Shown here one piece after another: positions 35,426-43,996 of a stretch of DNA of 64,000 bases (the first letter of the stretch is position 1; each line of letters opens with the position of its first letter). Made by a program: the position numbers and the translations under genes. The notes below the pieces were generated by a model that saw only the letters and a program-made list of their open reading frames with translations, searched no databases and was not told where the DNA came from. The DNA comes from an uncultured Bradyrhizobium sp. (lineage in GTDB: Bacteria; Pseudomonadota; Alphaproteobacteria; Rhizobiales; Xanthobacteraceae), in NCBI RefSeq assembly GCF_936928535.1, contig NZ_CAKZHY010000099.1, forward strand, positions 1 to 64,000. Reading direction: 5' to 3'.

Positions 35426-36097
35426 CTAACCCTTAGACCCCACCATCACGTCGATCGCGCCCTTGACGATCGCTTCCAGCTCCTTGCGCGGCACGCGCGC
35501 GCGGGAGCGGATGGCGATGGTGTGGATGGTGGCGGAGGCGAGTTGCGCCAGCGCAGCGGGATCAGCGCTCGCGGATAGCTCGCCCTGCTCCTTGGCGCGA
35601 CGGAAGCAATTGGCAAACGCCTTGTCGAGGTCGGTGAGCCCCTCCAGTACCATGGCGCGAATCTCCGGATCGGCCACCGCTTCCGATGCGGCCGTCACCA
35701 CGGTGAAGCAGCCGCGCGGGCCGGTATCGCCCGAGAGATAGATGTTCAATGCGGCCGCATAGATGCGCTCCAGCCGCTGGCGCAGCGGCATCTCCTGGCG
35801 GAAGATCTCGACCATCGATGCCCGGGCGTCCTCGCGGTAGCGCTGGTAGCTCTTGATGTAGAGCTCACGCTTGTCGCCGAAGGCGCCGTACAGGCTCGGC
35901 CGGTTCATGCCGGTGGCTTGGCTGAGATCGTCGAGCGACGTCGCGGCAAAGCCCTGTTTGCGGAAGAGATCGAGCGCCTTGCCCAGCGCGATGTCGGGTT
36001 CATAGGCGCGCGGCCGGCCGCGGCGCTTGGTTTCGCCGCGGCGCTCGGGGCGCTCTGGTTCTTTGGCACCAGCTGGCAGTTTCGATTTTTGTACCAT
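35426..36097 (-). CDS. TetR-family regulator of the divergent GST gene
   Basis: A 223-residue regulator. A basic N-terminus (RRGRPRAY) precedes the helix-turn-helix FAATSLDDLSQATGMNRPSL at about 49-68, then YGAFGDKRELY. The C-terminal domain has GPRGCFTVVTAASEAV, a form common in TetR regulators next to oxidoreductases or GSTs. It is divergent from the GST gene, with two inverted copies of a 24-bp element in the shared promoter; one overlaps its start codon. Autorepression and repression of GST are inferred. Confidence 0.92.
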   Translation of the reverse strand: MVQKSKLPAGAKEPERPERRGETKRRGRPRAYEPDIALGKALDLFRKQGFAATSLDDLSQATGMNRPSLYGAFGDKRELYIKSYQRYREDARASMVEIFRQEMPLRQRLERIYAAALNIYLSGDTGPRGCFTVVTAASEAVADPEIRAMVLEGLTDLDKAFANCFRRAKEQGELSASADPAALAQLASATIHTIAIRSRARVPRKELEAIVKGAIDVMVGSKG

Positions 36098-36150
36098 TTC
36101 GCAAATTAATCCTTGACCCGCCCCATATTATGCAAGATGGTACAAAAATC
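36084..36150. promoter_or_regulatory. Inverted operator pair between tetR and the GST gene
   Basis: GATTTTTGTACCAT (36084-36097) and its perfect complement ATGGTACAAAAATC (36137-36150) are separated by 39 bp. Extending inward, both copies continue YTYGCAWAWT, so each is about 24 bp. The left copy covers the tetR start codon. Between them lies TTGACC, a candidate -35 for the GST gene. Confidence 0.7.
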
Positions 36151-36203
36151 AATCTGGCCAGGTTGAGCGACACTCACAAGAGGAATTGCCAAGGAGGCCC
36201 ACG

Positions 36204-36848
36204 ATGGATCTTTATTTCTCGCCCCTCGCCTGCTCGATGGCGACGCGCGTCGCGCTCTATGAGGCCGGCGCTGATGCGAATTATCTCGAAGTCGATTCCC
36301 CGACCAAGACGGTGCTGAAGGACGGCTCCGACTTCCGCGCTGTGAACCCGATCGGCCTGGTGCCAACGCTGCGCACCGACGAGGGCGTGGTGCTGACCGA
36401 GAACGCGGCGATCCTGCAATACGTCGCCGACCGCTTCCCGCAATCCGGCCTCGGCGCGGCTGAAGGCATCGATCGTACGCGGTTGCATCAATGGCTCTGC
36501 TTCATTGGCACCGAGCTGCACAAGGGCCTGTTCATCCCCGTGCTCGACCGCAAGGCGCCGCAGGAGACCAAGGCCTACGCGCTGGAGAAGAACCTGTCAC
36601 GGCTCGACTATCTCGACAACTACCTGAAAGGTCGCGAGTTCCTGCTCGAGCATTTCAGCGTGGCGGACGCCTATCTCGTCACTGTCATCAACTGGACCAT
36701 GGCGACGCCGCCGATCGAGCTTTCGAAATGGCCGAATGTGAAGGCGTATTACGAGCGCCTGCGCCAGCGGCCGTCGATCGCCAGGGCGGTCGCGGAAGAG
36801 TTCGAGCTGTACAAGGCCGAGCAGGCACGGAGGAAGGCGGCGGCGTAA
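36204..36848 (+). CDS. Glutathione S-transferase
   Basis: A 214-residue cytosolic enzyme. The N-terminal thioredoxin-like domain has SPLACSMATRVALYEAGA (catalytic Ser/Cys at the helix start) and the cis-proline motif GLVPTL; ENAAILQYVAD contacts glutathione. The C-terminal all-helical domain contains FSVADAYLVTVINW, a conserved N-capping motif. It is strongest in resemblance to the beta class. AAGGAGG lies 6 bp before the ATG. It is controlled from the divergent TetR gene. Confidence 0.95.
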   Translation: MDLYFSPLACSMATRVALYEAGADANYLEVDSPTKTVLKDGSDFRAVNPIGLVPTLRTDEGVVLTENAAILQYVADRFPQSGLGAAEGIDRTRLHQWLCFIGTELHKGLFIPVLDRKAPQETKAYALEKNLSRLDYLDNYLKGREFLLEHFSVADAYLVTVINWTMATPPIELSKWPNVKAYYERLRQRPSIARAVAEEFELYKAEQARRKAAA

Positions 36849-36867
36849 GCCCAGAGCATCAAGACCT

Positions 36868-36900
36868 CGTCCCGGCCATCAAGGCCGGGACGATTTTGTT
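36868..36900 (+). terminator. Rho-independent terminator of the GST gene
   Basis: CGTCCCGGCC-ATCAA-GGCCGGGACG, a perfect 10-bp stem, followed by ATTTTGTT. It also faces the converging hyuB stop at 36907 and may serve both. Confidence 0.85.
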
Positions 36901-36906
36901 CGTGCC

Positions 36907-38565
36907 TCAGCGCGCGTAGCCATAGACCGCGGCCGCATTGTCAACGGAGACGAGCCCGCTCTCGACATCCGCCTTTACCGCGGCGCGATCACGCTCCGTG
37001 GGCGCGCCGATGCCGGCGCCGCCGGGCGTCATCACCACCAGCCGGTCATCAGGCGGTACCTGCTGAAAGCCTTTTCCGCGCAGCTTCTTGCCGGACTTCA
37101 AGCCGACATAGCCGGCCTCGCCATTATTGCCGCCATCGCGGCCGCGTGGCGGATGATCGATGCGGTCGAACGCTGCGAGAATGTCGAAGGGCGCATCGAC
37201 GCCGCTGCCGACCTCGATGATCTGGCCGAGACCGCCGCGGGTGCGCCCTGCCCCGCCAGAGTCGGGACGCAGCTCCTTGCGCCAGAAGATCAGCGGCGTC
37301 TGCGTCTCCGCGATCTCGACCGGCGTGCCGCGCACGCCGCTGGGATAAGCGGTCGCCGACAGCCCGTCCTTGGCAAAGCGCGCACCGGTGCCGCCGTTGG
37401 ACGTCACCGCCATCGAGAACCCGTAATTGCCGCCGACGCCGCTGCGCGTCTGGCCGCGCACGTTGAGATTCCACAGGCACGACGTGCCTTCGGCGGGCAC
37501 GCGCTCGGGAATGATTTGGCGCAGGCAGCCGAACACCACATCGGGCAGCATCTGGCCGATGACGTGCCGCGAGGCGACCGGCGCTGGCTTCGGCGCGTTG
37601 AGAATAGCCCCCGCAGGCGCCGACACCGTCAGCGGCGAGAGCGAGCCGGCATTGTTCGGGATCTGCGAGGCGACGACGCAGCCGAGCCCGAACACGGTAT
37701 AGGCCGTGGTGTAGGACAAGGGCACGTTGATGCCGAACTTCGACGCGGCGGAGGTGCCGTCGAAATCGACATGGATGCCTTGGTCGGAGATCGTCAGCGT
37801 CGCCGCGAGCGTCACCGGCGCGTCGTAGCCGTCGACGACCATGCTGTTGCGCCAGCTGCCCTTCGGCAGCTTGGCGATCTCGGCGAGCACGGCCTCGCGC
37901 GAGCGGTCGCAGATGTAGTCGCCGAGCTCGTCGAGCGTGTCGATGCCGAACTCGGTCATCATCTCGACCAAGCGTTCGCAGCCGACGTCGTTGCAGCCGG
38001 CGAGCGAATAGGTGTCGCCTTCGGTATCGATGGGCAGGCGCGTGTTGGTGCGGATCATCGCCATCAGCGTCTCGTTGACGACGCCCTGGTCGATCAGCTT
38101 CAGCATGGGGATGTAGAGCCCCTCCATGAACACGTCGGTGGCATCAGGGCCGAAGCCGATGCCGCCGATGTCCATCAGATGGCTGGTGCAGGAGAACAGC
38201 GCGACGATCTTGCCGTCCTTGAAGCAGGGCGTGGTGACGACGAAATCGTTGAGATGGCCGGTGCCCATCCAGGGATCATTGGTGATGTAGGCATCGCCCT
38301 CTTTCATCGTCTCGAGCGGGAAATGCGCGATGAAGTGCTTGACCGATTCCGCCATCGAGTTGACATGGCCGGGCGTGCCGGTCACGGCCTGCGCCAGCAT
38401 CCGCCCCTTGAGGTCGAACACGCCGGCCGAGAGGTCGCCGCATTCGCGCACGATCGGGCTGAACGCGGTGCGCAGCAGCACCTGGGCCTGCTCCTCGACC
38501 ACCGCGATCAGCCGGTGCCACATGATCTGAAGGTCGATCAGGCTCGCGCTGTTTGCCTTGCTCAT
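36907..38565 (-). CDS. hyuB: Hydantoinase B/oxoprolinase family protein
   Basis: A 552-residue subunit of the ATP-dependent hydantoinase/5-oxoprolinase/acetone-carboxylase-like family. Conserved blocks are FSPIVRECGDLSAGVFDLKG, DAYITNDPWMGTGHLND, and the glycine-rich GGNNGEAGYVGLKSGKKL. With HyuA it opens cyclic amide rings, using ATP. It starts 2 bp after the hyuA stop, so the two are one operon. No carbamoylase is adjacent here; one is at 61859. Confidence 0.95.
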   Translation of the reverse strand: MSKANSASLIDLQIMWHRLIAVVEEQAQVLLRTAFSPIVRECGDLSAGVFDLKGRMLAQAVTGTPGHVNSMAESVKHFIAHFPLETMKEGDAYITNDPWMGTGHLNDFVVTTPCFKDGKIVALFSCTSHLMDIGGIGFGPDATDVFMEGLYIPMLKLIDQGVVNETLMAMIRTNTRLPIDTEGDTYSLAGCNDVGCERLVEMMTEFGIDTLDELGDYICDRSREAVLAEIAKLPKGSWRNSMVVDGYDAPVTLAATLTISDQGIHVDFDGTSAASKFGINVPLSYTTAYTVFGLGCVVASQIPNNAGSLSPLTVSAPAGAILNAPKPAPVASRHVIGQMLPDVVFGCLRQIIPERVPAEGTSCLWNLNVRGQTRSGVGGNYGFSMAVTSNGGTGARFAKDGLSATAYPSGVRGTPVEIAETQTPLIFWRKELRPDSGGAGRTRGGLGQIIEVGSGVDAPFDILAAFDRIDHPPRGRDGGNNGEAGYVGLKSGKKLRGKGFQQVPPDDRLVVMTPGGAGIGAPTERDRAAVKADVESGLVSVDNAAAVYGYAR

Positions 38566-38567
38566 GA

Positions 38568-40652
38568 TCAGGCTGCCTTCCGTTCCATGACGATGCTGCC
38601 GGCACCGTCGATATGGGCATCAAAACTGGTGGAGACGAAGGTCGACGTTTCGTCCTCGGCAATCACGGCGGGTCCGGCGATGGTCGCGCCCGGCGCCATG
38701 TCCTCGCGGCGATAGAGCGGGATCTCGATCACTTCCCCGGCCCGGCCGTCAAAGAACTTTCGGCTGCCCGACGCTTTGCCCGCAGGCCTGCGCGCGACCG
38801 CCGCGACTGTGGGCGGATTGCGCGCCTCCGTCGTCGCGAGCACCGACCAGCTCAGCACCTCGATCGCGGCGCCCGGGATCGGGCGCTCGAACATCGCGGC
38901 ATAATCCGCCTCGAATTTCTGGCGCAGACCTGCGAGATCAGCCGATGTCAGCGGCCGGTTCGGCAGCTCCACGGTGATCTCATGGCCTTGGCCGACATAG
39001 CGCATGAAGGCCGCGCGGCGCTCACGCACCGGCGCGCCGGCCGCACCGGGCTCGACCAGCGCGCGCGCTTCGGTCACCATCTCCTGCAGGAGATCGGAGA
39101 CGGCCCTGGTGTCGAAATCATCGAGGCGGACGTGACGGCTGCGCACCAGCTCATAGGCGATCGGAGCTGCGAGGAAGCCGACGGCAGAACCGACGCCGGC
39201 ATTCGAGGGCACGATCACGCGGGAGACGCCGATCTTCTCGGCAACGCGCGCCGCATGCAGCGGGGCAGCGCCGCCGAAAGCAATCAGCGTGTGCTGGCCG
39301 ACGATTTCACCACGCTCGACCGCGTGCACGCGCGCCGCGCTTGCCATGTTCTCGCAGACCACCTCGTGCACGGCATAAGCAGCAGTTTCAGCCGACAGGC
39401 CGAGCGGCGCGCCGACGTTTTGCAGCAGCGCCTGCTTCGAAAGCTCCGGGTCGAGCCTGATCGTGCCGCCGGCAAAGGCGTCGGGATCGATCATGCCGAG
39501 CGCAACGTCCGCATCCGTCACCGCCGGACGCTGGCCGCCACGGCCATAGCAAGCGGGACCCGGCTCGGAAGACGCACTCTCCGGGCCGACGGTGACACGC
39601 TTCATCGCGTCGACATGAGCGATCGAGCCGCCGCCGGCGCCGATCTCGACCATCTCGATCACGGGAATACGGACCGGCAGACCTGAGCCTTTCAGGAAGC
39701 GCGCGGCACGATCGACCTCGAACACACGCGAGGTCTCGGGCTGGTATTTTTCGATCAGGCAGATCTTTGCCGTGGTGCCGCCCATGTCGAAGGACAGCAC
39801 CTTGCTCTCGCCGAGCCTTGCGGCGATCTGCGCCGCGAAGATCGCGCCGCCGGCGGGACCGGATTCGACCAGCCGCACCGGAAAGCGTCGCGCCGTCTCG
39901 ATCGAGGTGACGCCGCCTCCCGACGTGACGAGATAGATGGCGCCGCGGAATTGCTCGACCTGCAAGGCGTCGGCCATGCGCGCGAGATAGCCGTCGATCA
40001 GCGGCTGCACATAGGCGTTAGCGACAGCGGTCGAGGTGCGCTCGTATTCGCGGATCTCGGGGCAGACGGCCGACGACACCGTCACCGAAATGCCCGGCAT
40101 CTCCTCGCTGAGGATCGCGGCTGCGCGGCGCTCATGGTCGGGATTGGCATAGGAATGCAGGAAGGCGATGGCGACGCTCTCGACCTTCAATTCGCGCAAT
40201 TTCGGCGCGAGTGCGCGGACGGCAGCCTCGTCCAGCTGGAGGCGAACGGCGCCGTGGGCGTCGATGCGCTCTGGCACGGTGAAACGCAGGGATCGCGGGG
40301 CCAGCGGCTTCGGCTTGTCGATGGAGAGATCATATTGATCGTAACGGCTCTCGGTGCCGATATCGAGCACGTCGCGAAAGCCTTCGGTCGCGATCAGGGC
40401 CGTTTTGGCGCCACGCCGCTCGATGATGGCGTTGGTGGCCAGCGTTGTGCCGTGAATGAAGACATCGATGTCGCTGATATGCACGTGCGCATCGGCGAGG
40501 ATGAGGCGCATGCCGTCCAGCACCGCCTGCTCCGGGCGTTGCGGTGTGGTCAGCACCTTGCGCGTCTTGCGCACCTCGCCCACGTCAAGCACGATATCGG
40601 TGAACGTGCCGCCAATATCCACGGCAAGCCGCACCTCGGCTCCCTCATGCAT
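38568..40652 (-). CDS. hyuA: Hydantoinase A/oxoprolinase family protein
   Basis: A 694-residue ATP-binding subunit. The N-terminus LAVDIGGTFTDIVL is the actin-like phosphate loop. The middle has FIHGTTLATNAIIERRGAK and VLSFDMGGTTAKICLI; the C-terminus ends in a domain with AIPLYRRED-like sequence near GEVIEIPLYRRE. It pairs with HyuB. Physiological substrate (hydantoin, 5-oxoproline, or a related lactam) cannot be told from the sequence. Confidence 0.95.
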   Translation of the reverse strand: MHEGAEVRLAVDIGGTFTDIVLDVGEVRKTRKVLTTPQRPEQAVLDGMRLILADAHVHISDIDVFIHGTTLATNAIIERRGAKTALIATEGFRDVLDIGTESRYDQYDLSIDKPKPLAPRSLRFTVPERIDAHGAVRLQLDEAAVRALAPKLRELKVESVAIAFLHSYANPDHERRAAAILSEEMPGISVTVSSAVCPEIREYERTSTAVANAYVQPLIDGYLARMADALQVEQFRGAIYLVTSGGGVTSIETARRFPVRLVESGPAGGAIFAAQIAARLGESKVLSFDMGGTTAKICLIEKYQPETSRVFEVDRAARFLKGSGLPVRIPVIEMVEIGAGGGSIAHVDAMKRVTVGPESASSEPGPACYGRGGQRPAVTDADVALGMIDPDAFAGGTIRLDPELSKQALLQNVGAPLGLSAETAAYAVHEVVCENMASAARVHAVERGEIVGQHTLIAFGGAAPLHAARVAEKIGVSRVIVPSNAGVGSAVGFLAAPIAYELVRSRHVRLDDFDTRAVSDLLQEMVTEARALVEPGAAGAPVRERRAAFMRYVGQGHEITVELPNRPLTSADLAGLRQKFEADYAAMFERPIPGAAIEVLSWSVLATTEARNPPTVAAVARRPAGKASGSRKFFDGRAGEVIEIPLYRREDMAPGATIAGPAVIAEDETSTFVSTSFDAHIDGAGSIVMERKAA

Positions 40653-40790
40653 TCCAAACCTCTCCGTGCACAGTCAAATCGGGATTGAAACCGCAGCAAT
40701 TTTCATACCAGCGACGGTGCAATTGGTGAAGCGGCAGGGCCGGTTTGCGTGGCACCTATGCGAGAGGAGAGTGCTCGCGACGTTGCCGGA

Positions 40791-41597
40791 TCAGAGCAGG
40801 AAAGCCAGCGCCGCTTCGCAGCGCTCCTCAACCTTCAGCGTCAGGAGATCATCGGCACGGGTGCGCCCGAGATTGACCGCAGCGATCGGGATTTGCCTGG
40901 CCGCCGCAGCCTGCACGAAGCGGAAGCCGGAATAGACCATCAGCGAGGAGCCCACGACCAGCATCGCATCGGCCTGCGCCAGATGATCGTGCGCGGTGGC
41001 GACCACATTGCGGGGGACGTTCTCGCCGAAGAACACGACGTCGGGCTTGAGGAGGCCGCCACAGGCCGCACAGGCCGGCACCTTGAACGAGGCGAAATCC
41101 GCGTGCTCCAGATCGGCATCGCCGTCGGGGGCGTCCGCAGCGTCGAGCGCCAGCCATTCCGCGTTGGCGCGGCCGAGCGCATCCTGGAATTCATTGCGCG
41201 GCGTCTTGGCCCCGCAGCCCATGCAGCGGACCAGATCGAGCCGCCCGTGCAGATCGATTACCTGCTGGTGGCCGGCGGATTGATGCAGCCGGTCGACATT
41301 CTGCGTCAACAGCATCTCGCAGCGCCCGCCCGCCTCGAGCCTGGCCAGCGCGTGATGCGCATCGTTCGGCCTCGCTTGTCCGAATCGCCGCCAGCCGATC
41401 AGGCTGCGCGCCCAGTACCGCTGACGCGTCTGCTCTTCCGACATGAACGCCTGGAAGTTGACGGGCTGGGTCCGCTTCCAGTTGCCGTGGCTGTCGCGAT
41501 AATCGGGAATGCCCGAATTGGTGCTGCAGCCGGCGCCGGTCAACACGAACAGTTTTTCGTGCCGGCCGACGAAATCCTGGAGTGGTCGGGTTGTCAT
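40791..41597 (-). CDS. SIR2-family NAD-dependent protein deacylase
   Basis: A 268-residue sirtuin. NAD site: LTGAGCSTNSGIPDYR; TQNVDRLHQ; the catalytic histidine in IDLHGRL. Zinc is held by CMGCG and CAACG with about 50 residues between, one loop longer than usual. VVGSSLMVYSGF and the C-terminal NLGRTRAD complete the Rossmann fold. It removes acyl groups from lysine. It is near hyuA but not evidently part of its operon (138 bp away). Confidence 0.95.
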   Translation of the reverse strand: MTTRPLQDFVGRHEKLFVLTGAGCSTNSGIPDYRDSHGNWKRTQPVNFQAFMSEEQTRQRYWARSLIGWRRFGQARPNDAHHALARLEAGGRCEMLLTQNVDRLHQSAGHQQVIDLHGRLDLVRCMGCGAKTPRNEFQDALGRANAEWLALDAADAPDGDADLEHADFASFKVPACAACGGLLKPDVVFFGENVPRNVVATAHDHLAQADAMLVVGSSLMVYSGFRFVQAAAARQIPIAAVNLGRTRADDLLTLKVEERCEAALAFLL

Positions 41598-41643
41598 CGC
41601 GCAGATGTAGTCTGCGCCATGGCATTTTGCCAGATCACCCCTT

Positions 41644-42480
41644 CTAGCTGGCCCAATTGTCCCGAAATTCCGGAAAGAGCGTCAGGCCTCCGCAGGCATA
41701 GATGGTCTGCCCGGTGATGTAGCTGGCATCGTCGGAGGCGAGGAAGGCAAATACGGCGGCCATCTCTTCCGGCGTGCCGACGCGGCCGAGCGGTATGTGG
41801 CTGGTGACGGTATCACGCTTTTCGGCGTCGCCGGTCCAGGCCGCATTGATCGGGGTGTCGATTGCGCCGGGGCCAACCGCATTAACGCGAATGCCGCGGC
41901 CGGCAAACTCCAGCGCCAGCGTGCGCGTCAGATTAGCCATGCCGCCCTTGCTGATCGAATAGGCGAGATAGGCGGGCTTTGGAATGATCTGGTGGACACT
42001 CGAGCAGTTGATGATGCTTCCGCCTCCACCGCGGGCGACGAAATGCGCCAGCGCCTTCTGCGCACAGAGCACGGCGCCGTTGAGATTGACGTCGATGATG
42101 CGGCGATAGGTTTCGATATCGAGCGCCTCGCTCGGCGATTCGCGCTGGAAGCCGGCATTGTTGACCAGGCAATCGAGACGCTTCCAGCGCGCCAGCACCG
42201 TCTCGAACATCGCGGCGACCTCCTGCTCGTTGCTGACGTCGGCCCTGACGATGATATGGTCGAGCTTGCCATGGCCGCGGTCGCTCGATCCCGTCCTCGC
42301 CAGCGCAAGCGTCTCCTCGGCTCTCCCGGGATGATCAACATAATTGATGGCGACGGTCGCGCCTTCCTGGGCGAGCCTGATCGCAATGGCGCGGCCGATG
42401 CCCTGGGAGGCACCGGTCACCAGCGCATAGCGGCCCTTGAGGCGGGAAGGAAAGGCGGGCGAGAGATCGGTTTGTGACAT
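41644..42480 (-). CDS. SDR oxidoreductase, glucose 1-dehydrogenase-like
   Basis: A 278-residue short-chain dehydrogenase. TGASQGIG near residue 22, NNAG, the catalytic Ser in CSSVHQI and YSISK, and VGPGAIDTPIN plus ITGQTIYACGG at the end. The closest style is glucose 1-dehydrogenase or 3-oxoacyl-ACP reductase, but substrate is unknown. The stop is 46 bp from the sirtuin gene on the same strand, so co-transcription is possible. Confidence 0.9.
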   Translation of the reverse strand: MSQTDLSPAFPSRLKGRYALVTGASQGIGRAIAIRLAQEGATVAINYVDHPGRAEETLALARTGSSDRGHGKLDHIIVRADVSNEQEVAAMFETVLARWKRLDCLVNNAGFQRESPSEALDIETYRRIIDVNLNGAVLCAQKALAHFVARGGGGSIINCSSVHQIIPKPAYLAYSISKGGMANLTRTLALEFAGRGIRVNAVGPGAIDTPINAAWTGDAEKRDTVTSHIPLGRVGTPEEMAAVFAFLASDDASYITGQTIYACGGLTLFPEFRDNWAS

Positions 42481-42553
42481 GAGTATTCTCCGGGACTATT
42501 CATCATGGATGGAACCGAGATTTTGTTCCACCCTCGTGGCGCATCGCTGGGAT

Positions 42554-43873
42554 TCATTCCGCGCGGCGCGCGATCGGCGAGGTCAGGATCTGATACAGGA
42601 TGATCGCGCCGAAGGTCGCGGTGCCGATTCCGCCGATCGTGAATGCGCCGAATTTGAGCGTGAGATCACCGGCTCCTGCGGTCAGCGCCACGGCGACGGT
42701 GATCAAATTCGCCGGATTGGCAAAGTCGACCTTGTTCTCGACCCAGATCCGGCCCGCCATCGCCGCGATCAAGCCGAACAGCACGATCGAGAGACCGCCG
42801 ATGACGGGGCCGGGAATCGACAGGATCAGCGCGCCGAATTTCGGCGAAAAGCCCAACAGGACCGACACGGTGGCGGCGAAGGCAAACAGCAGGGTCGAAT
42901 AGACCTTCGTCGCCGCCATGACGCCGATGTTCTCGGCATAGGTGGTGACGCCGGTGCCGCCGCCGCAGGCCGCCACGATCGTCGCCAAGCTGTCGGCCAG
43001 CAAGGCGCGGCCGAGATAGGCATCGAGGCTCCGGCCCGTCATGGCGCCGACGGCCTTGATGTGACCGAGATTCTCGGCGACGAGGATGACCGCAACCGGC
43101 GCGATCAGGAAGATGGCATCGGCCTGGAAGGTCGGCGCGGTGAAGTGCGGCAGGCCGAACCACGGCGCGGCCGAGAGCTGTGCGAAGTCGATTGGCTTGC
43201 CGAAGCCAAGGCCGTTCGCGAACAGCAGGTACAACAGATATCCGCCGATCGCCCCCAGGATGATCGGCAGGCGGCGCCACAGGCCAGGCGCAGCCACCGC
43301 GACCATGCCAATCATCAGAACGGTCGCAAGCCCGATCCAGGTCTCGAAAGCGTTCGCGCTCACCGCCTTCACCGCCACGGGCGCGAGGTTGAGGCCGATC
43401 GCCGCAACCACGGCGCCGGTGACCGCCGGCGGCATCAGGCGCTCGACCCAGCCGATGCCCGACCACATCACGATCAGCGCAATCACGCCATACAGCACGC
43501 CCGCGCCGACGATGCCGCCGAGCGCAACCGAGATGTTCGGATTGGGGCCGTGCCCGGCATAGCCGGTGGCAGCGAGGACGACGGCGATGAATGCGAAGCT
43601 CGAGCCGAGATAGCTCGGCACGCGGCCTGCGACGATGACGAAGAAGATCAGCGTGCCGATGCCGGAGAACAACACCGCAACATTGGGATCGAAACCCATC
43701 AACAGCGGCGCGATGATCGTCGAGCCCGACATTGCGACGCAATGCTGGAGGCCGGAGACGATGGTCTGGCCCCATGGCAGCCGCTCCTCCGGCATGATCA
43801 CGCCGGAGGCCTTTAGCTTCCAACGCGGAAAATAGCCTTGCGATTGCTCGTCCGCGCCCATCGCGTTGGACAT
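42554..43873 (-). CDS. NCS2 uracil/xanthine permease
   Basis: A 439-residue inner-membrane symporter with about fourteen helices. NCS2 marks are LVAENLGHIKAVGAMTGRSL, with the conserved Glu, and GGGTGVTTYAENIGVMAATK, as in uracil permeases of the UraA/RutG type. It probably imports uracil or another pyrimidine with a proton. It is divergent from dctA. Neither pyrimidine-degradation (rut) genes nor a hydantoinase are next to it, so the exact substrate is open. Confidence 0.9.
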   Translation of the reverse strand: MSNAMGADEQSQGYFPRWKLKASGVIMPEERLPWGQTIVSGLQHCVAMSGSTIIAPLLMGFDPNVAVLFSGIGTLIFFVIVAGRVPSYLGSSFAFIAVVLAATGYAGHGPNPNISVALGGIVGAGVLYGVIALIVMWSGIGWVERLMPPAVTGAVVAAIGLNLAPVAVKAVSANAFETWIGLATVLMIGMVAVAAPGLWRRLPIILGAIGGYLLYLLFANGLGFGKPIDFAQLSAAPWFGLPHFTAPTFQADAIFLIAPVAVILVAENLGHIKAVGAMTGRSLDAYLGRALLADSLATIVAACGGGTGVTTYAENIGVMAATKVYSTLLFAFAATVSVLLGFSPKFGALILSIPGPVIGGLSIVLFGLIAAMAGRIWVENKVDFANPANLITVAVALTAGAGDLTLKFGAFTIGGIGTATFGAIILYQILTSPIARRAE

Positions 43874-43996
43874 GTTCCCCCTTTACGGTGCAGCGATTGA
43901 TCTTCGTGCGATCCGACAAAAATGTGATTGTTGCTTATGCTGTGACCATCAGATGATGTAAATCATGCAAGATCAATGTGTTCCGGGATTTAACTT

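Noticed and set aside
43874..43996. Sigma-54 promoter for dctA
   Set aside because: No TGGC-N9-TTGC sequence was found in the gap, so the classical DctBD-controlled arrangement is not supported.
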